Positions 1 to 5,267 of a stretch of DNA of 5,605 bases are shown here, piece after piece. Under the pieces are notes generated by a model that was given only the letters and a program-made list of their open reading frames with translations, had not been told where the DNA came from and made no database searches. The stretch covers positions 1-5,605 of the forward strand of contig JACRCA010000252.1 of NCBI GenBank assembly GCA_016234425.1, given 5' to 3'. Source of the stretch: Deltaproteobacteria bacterium (GTDB lineage Bacteria; Desulfobacterota; SM23-61). How positions within the stretch are numbered: position 1 is the stretch's first letter; every line of letters starts with the position of its first letter. The translations under genes were made by a program, and so were the position numbers.

Positions 1-724
1 AGATCTGATTGACCAGCAGAGCGTCGAGACCGGAAATAGGCGCGGGGTCAGCCGCTCTTAGTTTACTCAGACGCTGTAGCGCCCTGCGTCTTTCATTCAC
101 CAGTGTTGCGCCTTTCTTCAAGTTTGCAAGCGTAATGGTTTTGCCCGTAATCGCTTCCGTTGCGTCTTTGAACCGGACCACTTCGCTGTGCCATAGCTTT
201 TTACTCTCTTCGTTCTTCATGTTTGGGAGCTCCATGACGTACACCTTGCCGGTGATGTTATTGAAGATCTCGTAGGCTTTTTTCTTGCCGTCGCAGGTGG
301 TTTCCCCCACGATGAGGTCGGTCAGTTCCACATAGGGACAGAGTCCCGCCAGTTTAAACCCCATAAATGCTTTGATTAGAGCGCAGGTGTTGCGCGGAAT
401 GAATTTTTCCGCTTCATTCGTCCCCACTTCGGCACCGGCGCAAAGTCCAATGCTTATTCCATCCGCCGCGAGAATGATCTCCTCGGGGACATACACGCAA
501 AACGTACCCACGACTTTTCTGCCGGACTGCTTGGCCTCGTAGATCTCCTTAATCCGGAGGCCGTGCACCTCGGAGATGACGAAGTCAAAATACTCCATCC
601 CTTTGGGCCTTCCTTTTTGGGATAGGTAAATGTTCTTGTACCCTTCTGTCAATACTTCCAGAAGTCCGGCATGATTTTCCAGGTTTAAACCCAGATTCCG
701 CCACATTTCGGTATAGTCAGTCAT
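1..724 (-). CDS. Double-cubane-cluster anaerobic reductase (2-hydroxyacyl-CoA dehydratase/HgdB-like, YjiM-type), partial
   Basis: Reading the minus strand from ATG at 724 gives 241 codons with no stop before the left edge, so only the N-terminal part is present; the family is usually a little over 400 residues. An AGGAGG site (735-730), 5 nt from the ATG, fixes the start. Residues 71-79 (VVGTFCVYV), 109-118 (IPRNTCALIK) and 139-149 (VGETTCDGKKK) are hallmark segments of the HgdB/BcrC-like superfamily, and the TCDGKKK form is typical of the YjiM/double-cubane branch. Cysteines C76, C95, C114, C129 and C144 fall where this branch has conserved cysteines and are likely iron-sulfur ligands. Characterised members carry an [8Fe-9S] cluster and receive low-potential electrons from an ATP-driven ASKHA-type activase. 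The activase gene may lie beyond the left edge. The physiological substrate is unknown; a classical hydroxyacyl-CoA dehydratase subunit is less likely. It is divergent from the LysR gene at 838. Confidence 0.88.
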   Translation of the reverse strand, partial: MTDYTEMWRNLGLNLENHAGLLEVLTEGYKNIYLSQKGRPKGMEYFDFVISEVHGLRIKEIYEAKQSGRKVVGTFCVYVPEEIILAADGISIGLCAGAEVGTNEAEKFIPRNTCALIKAFMGFKLAGLCPYVELTDLIVGETTCDGKKKAYEIFNNITGKVYVMELPNMKNEESKKLWHSEVVRFKDATEAITGKTITLANLKKGATLVNERRRALQRLSKLRAADPAPISGLDALLVNQI

Positions 725-728
725 GATG

Positions 729-737
729 CCCTCCTCC
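729..737 (-). promoter_or_regulatory. Strong ribosome binding site of the reductase gene
   Basis: The minus strand reads GGAGGAGGG from 737 to 729, followed by CATC and the ATG at 724. The AGGAGG core lies 5 nt from the start codon, which is ideal and decides the start of the partial reductase gene. Confidence 0.85.
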
Positions 738-787
738 ATTTTTGTTTAAAATATTATTGACGGATTGACAGGGAAGAAGCAAATTGA

Positions 788-813
788 TAATTTTAATAAA
801 TACGATAAAATTA
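788..813. repeat. Inverted repeat, candidate LysR operator
   Basis: TAATTTTA (788-795) and TAAAATTA (806-813) form perfect 8-bp arms around a 10-nt spacer. The repeat starts inside the proposed -10 element of the LysR promoter and ends 24 bp before its start codon, so a protein bound here would repress the regulator gene. LysR proteins bind interrupted AT-rich dyads as tetramers. Because the arms are only A and T in an AT-rich gap, chance is possible. Confidence 0.4.
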
Positions 814-837
814 ATCGGTATTTTCGATAGAGGATCT

Positions 838-1740
838 ATGAACCTAAAGCAACTGGAAGTATTTCTGGCCGTGGCTGAAACGGGCAGTTTTTCCCGGGCG
901 GCGGAAGCGACTTTTATCACCCAGTCCACGGTGAGCCAGCACATCTCCTCCCTGGAAGCGGAGTTTGATCTGAAGCTCCTGGACCGGACGGGCAAGGGCG
1001 TTTTCCCCACGCAGGGGGGAAAGATTCTGCTGGAGCACGCGCGGCAGATCCTTTCCCAAGCCAAGGAAGTCCCTCTGGCCATGAAGCGGTTTAAAGGTCT
1101 GGAGGAGGCTTCCGTAAAAATAGGGGTAAGTAATATTCCGGGGAATTACATAATCCCTGCGGCACTCCCGTATTTTATCGACCGTTATCCTGGAGTCACC
1201 CTTACCATTCTGGAGGGTGACAGCCAGGAGACGATGGATCGTCTCAAGAAGGAAGAGATTGAAATCGGCATCATCGGTACTCTTTTTGATGAAGAAGATA
1301 TTGATTTTAAGCCTTTAGGGCGTGATAAAATCGTCCTGGTCGTCAAAGGAAATCATCCGTGGGCGGGGAGGAAATCCATCAACTTGAACGAGCTTCTGAA
1401 TGAGAAGTTTATTATCCGGGAAGCCGGATCCGGAACGGAAAAAACAGTCCGTGAGGCACTGGTAAGGGCTAGTATTGAACCTTCACAGATGAAGGTTCGC
1501 GCGAGTCTCGGAAGCAATGAAGCTGTGAAACAGGCCGTCGTTAATGGTATCGGGGCCGCCTTCATTTCACAGATGTCAATAAGAAAAGAGCTTACTCAAG
1601 GGGAGGTGGCTATAGTCAAAGTCAAGGGACTTACCATCTCCCGCTGCTTTTTTCTGATCAGCCGATTGAAGCGTGATCTGTCCCCGCCTGCCCGGGCTTT
1701 CGCCCATCTGCTGCAGGATATGTATCGCGAAGGTCCGTAG
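838..1740 (+). CDS. LysR-type transcriptional regulator (CysB/CbbR-like)
   Basis: A full-length 300-residue LysR protein. The winged helix-turn-helix is at about residues 3-60, with recognition region near 18-37 (SFSRAAEATFITQSTVSQHI) and the usual LLDRTGKG wing segment at 47-54. A linker helix follows (about 62-88), then the two-lobed effector domain from about 92 to 297, including FIIREAGSGT (191-200), a ligand-lobe segment common in CysB/CbbR-like members. ATG at 838 was chosen because the family normally begins MxLxQLxxF and an AGAGG lies 4 nt upstream; an in-frame TTG at 784 would add 18 atypical residues and sit inside the promoter. The sequence resembles the LysR group annotated in anaerobic delta-proteobacteria as selenium-metabolism associated, but that is from memory and no selenium gene is visible here. 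Probable target: the divergent reductase, and itself. Confidence 0.93.
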   Translation: MNLKQLEVFLAVAETGSFSRAAEATFITQSTVSQHISSLEAEFDLKLLDRTGKGVFPTQGGKILLEHARQILSQAKEVPLAMKRFKGLEEASVKIGVSNIPGNYIIPAALPYFIDRYPGVTLTILEGDSQETMDRLKKEEIEIGIIGTLFDEEDIDFKPLGRDKIVLVVKGNHPWAGRKSINLNELLNEKFIIREAGSGTEKTVREALVRASIEPSQMKVRASLGSNEAVKQAVVNGIGAAFISQMSIRKELTQGEVAIVKVKGLTISRCFFLISRLKRDLSPPARAFAHLLQDMYREGP

Positions 1741-1857
1741 ACAACCTCAGCAAGTTTGGTTTGGTGCGTTGGACAAACCTATAAAATACCGATTCGGGCC
1801 ACTTCGCATCGGCAACCCGCATTACAACCATAACTTTTTCAAGTCTACCTTAGATTT

Positions 1858-1884
1858 AAGGCCCCTGCAATGGGGCCTTTTTTT
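1858..1884 (+). terminator. Intrinsic terminator after the LysR gene
   Basis: AAGGCCCC (1858-1865) pairs with GGGGCCTT (1872-1879) around the loop TGCAAT, and a run of seven T (1878-1884) follows. This is a textbook rho-independent terminator. It lies 118 nt after the LysR stop codon and ends 39 nt before the cation exporter, so it separates the two units. Confidence 0.92.
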
Positions 1885-1910
1885 GTTCCTGAAAATGTGG
1901 TATTTATAAT
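1883..1910 (+). promoter_or_regulatory. Candidate promoter of the cation exporter
   Basis: A perfect TATAAT (1905-1910) sits 16 nt after a poor -35 match, TTGTTC (1883-1888), which overlaps the T-run of the terminator. Transcription would begin near 1917, only about 7 nt before the ATG at 1924, giving an almost leaderless message. The need for a promoter between the terminator and the gene supports it; the weak -35 lowers confidence. Confidence 0.45.
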
Positions 1911-1923
1911 TGGAATAATAAAT

Positions 1924-2940
1924 ATGTTTATTACAAACCCTCACGAAGAAACCCACGCACATACTCACCCGCATGAGAAACATGGCCATTCCCATGGGGC
2001 TGTTGACCCGGTTGTGTTTACCACTCAACGGGGAATTTTGGCTATCAAGTGGTCATTCCTTGGGCTGCTCGCAACGGCCCTGTTTCAGGCTGTTATCGTC
2101 TACTTCACGGGCAGCGTGGCCCTCCTCGCCGATACGATCCATAATATCGGGGACGCCGCTACCGCTATACCGTTATGGATTGCCTTTCGGCTTGCCCGGC
2201 GGAAACCCAGCAAACGGTTCACATATGGCTATGGTCGAGTGGAAGACCTGGCAGGTGTCGCAATCGTACTTACCATCTTATTGAGCGCCATCCTTGCTGG
2301 CTACGAATCCGTAAACCGCCTCTTGCACCCACAAACCGTAGAGCACCTTTGGGGAGTTATTGTGGCTTCTGTGGTTGGTTTCCTTGGCAATGAGGCTGTG
2401 GCAATATTTCGCATCAGAGTGGGCAAGGAGATTGGTAGTGCTGCGCTCATTGCGGATGGTTATCACGCCCGTGTGGATGGGCTGACCAGCCTGGCCGTCC
2501 TCTTCGGTGCTATAGGCGTCTGGTTGGGGTTCCCCTTGGCAGATCCCATTGTAGGCCTTCTTATCACTGCGGCCATCGTCCGCATCGTATGGGAATCTGG
2601 CAAGGCTGTCTTCACCCGTCTGCTCGATGGAATAGACCCCGAGGTATTGGATGAGATCAAACACGCGGTAAATCACATCCCCGGAGTACAAGATGCCTCT
2701 GAAATACGGGTAAGATGGTTAGGCCATCGGCTTCATGCAGAGGTCAATATCGCCGTTGATCCGGAACTTTCTGTTGAGAGTGGGCATAAGATCGCCCAAG
2801 AGGTGCGACATGGGCTTTTGCATCATTTACGTTATCTTTCCCATGCCATAATCCATATTGATCCTGTAAATGCCTCGGGCGAGAAATATCATCGCTCCCC
2901 TGAACATGCCCACGACAAATTGCCCCCCCATGCGCATTAA
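1924..2940 (+). CDS. Cation diffusion facilitator (CDF) family metal exporter, probable Zn2+ type
   Basis: A 338-residue CDF protein, an inner-membrane antiporter that exports divalent metal in exchange for protons. Six membrane segments lie at about 38-222. The transport site is read as H73/D77 in helix 2 (HNIGD) and H181/D185 in helix 5 (HARVD); this two-His two-Asp set is typical of Zn-selective members, in contrast to the four-residue site with three Asp of YiiP. The cytoplasmic domain (about 230-315) keeps likely zinc ligands H271, H288, H311 and D313 (IIHIDP). The N-terminus has eight His within residues 7-24 and the C-terminus five His within 323-338. ATG 1924 is the only methionine in the protein; an in-frame ATG at 1870 lies in the terminator loop and is rejected. 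The ribosome site is poor (GGA at 1912-1914). The next gene follows after 65 nt on the same strand. Co2+ or Cd2+ transport is also possible. Confidence 0.93.
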   Translation: MFITNPHEETHAHTHPHEKHGHSHGAVDPVVFTTQRGILAIKWSFLGLLATALFQAVIVYFTGSVALLADTIHNIGDAATAIPLWIAFRLARRKPSKRFTYGYGRVEDLAGVAIVLTILLSAILAGYESVNRLLHPQTVEHLWGVIVASVVGFLGNEAVAIFRIRVGKEIGSAALIADGYHARVDGLTSLAVLFGAIGVWLGFPLADPIVGLLITAAIVRIVWESGKAVFTRLLDGIDPEVLDEIKHAVNHIPGVQDASEIRVRWLGHRLHAEVNIAVDPELSVESGHKIAQEVRHGLLHHLRYLSHAIIHIDPVNASGEKYHRSPEHAHDKLPPHAH

Positions 2941-2993
2941 TACTCTTGAAAATCAGATGGTAGAGGTTTGCGCAGCGGCGGCCAAAAGGAAAC

Positions 2994-3000
2994 AGGAGGG
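2994..3000 (+). promoter_or_regulatory. Ribosome binding site selecting a GTG start
   Basis: AGGAGGG (2994-3000) lies 5 nt before GTG at 3006. It supports the GTG as the start of the CNNM/CorC gene, since the protein then begins directly before the first membrane helix as expected. Confidence 0.85.
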
Positions 3001-3005
3001 AAGCC

Positions 3006-4328
3006 GTGGAAGACCTATTTACTGAAATATTTCTCATTGCGATTCTCATCCTCTTAAATGGTTATCTGTCCGGAACAGAGATCGCCGTGGTGACGGCAAG
3101 GAAAAGCCACATCAAACAGATGGCCGAAAGTGGAAAAAAGAACGCAAAAATATTTTTGAAACTTAAAGAAGAACCGGACCGATTTCTGGCCACCATCCAG
3201 ATAGGCATTACTGTCGTAGGGGTGCTTGCCTCGGCGATTGGAGGGGCAGCGGCGATCGAAGTTATCAAACCTGCCCTGCAAAAAGTTCCCATCAAGGCCA
3301 TCTCCGCCGCCAGTGACCCCCTCGCTATAGGAATCGTCGTGGTTATTATTACTTATTTCTCTCTGATCTTCGGTGAACTGGTGCCTAAATCGATTGCCTT
3401 GGCGTATCCCGAAACAATAGGACTTTGGACGGCAAGGTCCATTAATATGTTTTCGAAGGGTTCTGCCATATTTGTTAAAATTCTCACCTTCAGCACGGCC
3501 ATCGTGCTTAGCCCCTTTGGTAGAAAGCCTTTTACCGAACGGGCCTATGTCACTGAGGAAGAGGTGAAGTCGCTGATTAAAGAAGGGGGAAAGCATGGGG
3601 TTTTCGAGCCAACGGAAGAAAAAATTCTCCAAAGTGTTTTTGAATTTACGGATATGTCGGCCAAAGAAGTTATGGTTCCGGATACCCAGGTCGTAGCGAT
3701 CCAGATCGACCAGACACCCCAAGAGATTATGGCCCTTATTGAGGAGCAACAATTCTCCCGTTACCCGGTCTTCGGAAAGGGATTGAATGATATAAGGGGA
3801 ATGCTTTATGCCAAAGACTTTCTCACCATCCTCGCTAAGGCTGGCCAGGTTGACATTCGAAAGATCCTCAAACCCACTTTTTTCATCCCGGAGACGGTGA
3901 AAATCAGCCTCTTATTAAAAGAAATGCAAAAAAGGGGAGTCCATATGGCCTTAGTGGTGGATGAGTATGGGGGAATCTCGGGTCTGGTAACCATCGAAGA
4001 TCTGATTGAAGAGATCGTTGGGGAAATCAGAGATGAATACGATGTAGAAAATCCTGTGATTCAGCTGCCTGACGGAACCATGCTGATTGATGCCTCAGTC
4101 AGTCTGAGGGATTTAAAAGAGGACCACAACATTCAACTGCCAGAATCACCGGAATACGAGACCCTCGGAGGATTTTTGATGATGGCCCTGCAAAAGATTC
4201 CTAAAGCCGGGGATTTGTTAGTCATGGAAGGGAAGCGAATAAGCATTGTAGAAATGGTAGGGCCAAGGATTTCCAAAGTAAAGTTAGAAAAAATTCCTCC
4301 CACCACCGGAGAAAGTTCAAGTTCCTGA
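3006..4328 (+). CDS. CNNM/CorC-family transporter (DUF21, two CBS domains, CorC_HlyC domain)
   Basis: A 440-residue protein with GTG start, full length for the hemolysin-C/CorB/CNNM family. Domains in order: DUF21 membrane region at about 1-175 with the pore-helix segment LNGYLSGTEIA (17-27) and the FGELVPKSIALAYPE motif (122-135 region); an acidic helical bundle with YVTEEEVKSLIKEG (181-194); CBS1 at about 215-275 (SRYPVFG, 251-257); CBS2 at about 285-340 (DEYGGISGLVTIEDLIEEIV, 319-338); and a CorC_HlyC domain at about 352-428. Structurally studied relatives bind Mg-ATP in the CBS pair and move Mg2+, probably as efflux driven by Na+. The old name hemolysin C is misleading. It follows the CDF exporter by 65 nt with no terminator visible, so cotranscription as a metal-export unit is likely. 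The C-terminal tail ends in four serines. The true ion cannot be told from sequence. Confidence 0.93.
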   Translation: MEDLFTEIFLIAILILLNGYLSGTEIAVVTARKSHIKQMAESGKKNAKIFLKLKEEPDRFLATIQIGITVVGVLASAIGGAAAIEVIKPALQKVPIKAISAASDPLAIGIVVVIITYFSLIFGELVPKSIALAYPETIGLWTARSINMFSKGSAIFVKILTFSTAIVLSPFGRKPFTERAYVTEEEVKSLIKEGGKHGVFEPTEEKILQSVFEFTDMSAKEVMVPDTQVVAIQIDQTPQEIMALIEEQQFSRYPVFGKGLNDIRGMLYAKDFLTILAKAGQVDIRKILKPTFFIPETVKISLLLKEMQKRGVHMALVVDEYGGISGLVTIEDLIEEIVGEIRDEYDVENPVIQLPDGTMLIDASVSLRDLKEDHNIQLPESPEYETLGGFLMMALQKIPKAGDLLVMEGKRISIVEMVGPRISKVKLEKIPPTTGESSSS

Positions 4329-4446
4329 TTGAAGAAACCTTTAAGAGAGATCCGGTCGGCCTTCTACCCCGCAGCCTCGTTTATTAAGAGCCCAGGAAAT
4401 ATGTCTATCCATCCTGCCAGGGCTGCAGGGCCCAGGAATGCGATTT

Positions 4447-5265
4447 CTACCGCGGATTTTTCTCTCCCCTTAAAATTTTCTTCAAGGTTTCGCGGTGGAC
4501 CGGGCAGAGGTCGGCTCCATCACGAAGCTGAGCCCTAATCAGCTCTTCTTGCCAGTGGGCGTTGAAGAGCCGACAGTCCGGGTCGGAACAGAAAGGGTTC
4601 TCTGTCAGGTGATAAAAAAGGGCTTGCAGGACATACCCTTTAAGCACCTCGGTCATCCGAGGGTCGCCAGGATCGAGGAAGCGCCCCTGGAATTCCGTTT
4701 GCAGGAATTCCCGTGGGATTCCCATTTGGAGCTTCAGATAAAAGCTTCGCGGTTTGGCTGGAGCTTCGACCATTCCTGTTGTAGAGATCAAGGAGGGGAA
4801 GCCAAAAAAAGCCGTGCGGCAATGATAGTGGAAGTTCCCTCCATCCCAAGTCCCGAAGAGCTGGTTGGTGATGGCCACATGGATCTTCTCCCAGTCGCAT
4901 TCTGAGGGCGGCATGAGGTCTCTCAAGATCCTCTGGAGTTGCCAGGCGTCGTAGAGGATACCGGAGGGGCGTTGGGATGGGGTGAAAAGATACCGCCGTT
5001 CATAGGCGATTTCCCCACAGAGTGGCTCTTGACGTTTCCACTTCTCCCTTATATTCCGAACCTTGGCTTGAGCCAGGGTGCGGGCCACTTCTTCGATTTT
5101 TTTCTCTTCTTCCTTAAAAGGGAGAGCAAAATGGGAAATAAATTCTTCCCTCAGTTGCACAGAGATATCCGGCAGCAGGGATTGCAGGAAGGACCGAAGG
5201 CCTTCGAAATCTACCTCTCCATTCGAGGTCCCCTGGTAGAGAAAGATCTTCAGGGTTGATCTCAT
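4447..5265 (-). CDS. Archaemetzincin-like protein with degenerate catalytic motif (DUF6775-like), function unknown
   Basis: A 272-residue cytosolic protein with no signal peptide or membrane helix. I do not know a characterised homologue. The C-terminus has C226-x4-C231-x22-C254-x2-H257, which matches the structural zinc motif of archaemetzincins (C-x4-C-x22-C-x2-C) in spacing, with His for the last Cys. In archaemetzincins the catalytic HExxHxxGxxH directly precedes the first Cys; here the aligned positions are A215, L216, H219, E222 and F225, so only the second His is kept. Upstream, IHVAITNQLF (128-137) and FGFPSLISTTG (154-164) fit the metzincin core strands. The segment VEAPAKPR (166-173) resembles what I remember of the DUF6775 putative metallopeptidase family. 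The ATG at 5265 starts 2 nt after the thi4 stop; an in-frame ATG at 5448 would overlap thi4 and is rejected. No Shine-Dalgarno is visible, so translation is probably coupled to thi4. Confidence 0.75.
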   Translation of the reverse strand: MRSTLKIFLYQGTSNGEVDFEGLRSFLQSLLPDISVQLREEFISHFALPFKEEEKKIEEVARTLAQAKVRNIREKWKRQEPLCGEIAYERRYLFTPSQRPSGILYDAWQLQRILRDLMPPSECDWEKIHVAITNQLFGTWDGGNFHYHCRTAFFGFPSLISTTGMVEAPAKPRSFYLKLQMGIPREFLQTEFQGRFLDPGDPRMTEVLKGYVLQALFYHLTENPFCSDPDCRLFNAHWQEELIRAQLRDGADLCPVHRETLKKILRGEKNPR

Positions 5266-5267
5266 GA

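Larger units (their letters stand above)
725..837. promoter_or_regulatory. Divergent promoter/operator region between reductase and LysR genes
   Basis: This 113-bp AT-rich gap separates two divergent genes and must hold both promoters. On the plus strand TTGACA (765-770) and GATAAT (786-791) are separated by 15 nt, a fair sigma-70-like pair for the regulator. TTGAC also occurs 8 bp earlier (757-761), giving a short tandem ATTGAC repeat. On the minus strand TTGCTT (782-777) and AATAAT (758-753) are separated by 18 nt, a weak candidate for the reductase promoter. Inverted repeats near 788-828 are candidate LysR sites. The layout, a LysR gene divergent from its target with operators between, is the classic one for this family; the exact promoter elements are inferred by eye. 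Confidence 0.5.

Noticed and set aside
9..275. Plus-strand open frame of 88 codons
   Set aside because: It lies antisense to the well-supported reductase gene and has no ribosome site or recognisable protein features.
784..837. Upstream TTG start for the LysR gene
   Set aside because: It would add 18 residues not seen in the family and place the start in the promoter; ATG at 838 has a ribosome site and the typical LysR N-terminus.
717..1082. Minus-strand open frame overlapping the LysR gene
   Set aside because: It runs antisense to the conserved LysR helix-turn-helix region and through the divergent promoter; no family resemblance.
1755..1846. Possible structured RNA or tRNA between the LysR stop and the terminator
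   Set aside because: Only short stems are seen (GGTTTG with CAAACC, CCGAT with ATCGG); there is no tRNA T-arm, anticodon arm or riboswitch core. It is best seen as a 3' untranslated region.
1870..1923. Upstream ATG for the CDF exporter
   Set aside because: This ATG lies in the loop of the intrinsic terminator, so the added 18 residues would be encoded by the terminator stem and T-run.
2278..2691. Minus-strand open frame of 137 codons
   Set aside because: Antisense to the conserved CDF core, with no ribosome site or family features.
3054..3752. Long minus-strand open frame of 232 codons
   Set aside because: It is antisense to the DUF21 and CBS region of the CNNM gene, whose protein is clearly conserved; the antisense product has no recognisable features.
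4329..4446. Bidirectional terminator between the convergent genes
   Set aside because: GC-rich dyads near GGGCTGCAGGGCCC are short and imperfect and no T-run follows on either strand, so I do not call a terminator.
4495..4905. Plus-strand open frame of 136 codons
   Set aside because: Antisense to the archaemetzincin-like gene, including its conserved Cys motif; treated as a shadow frame.
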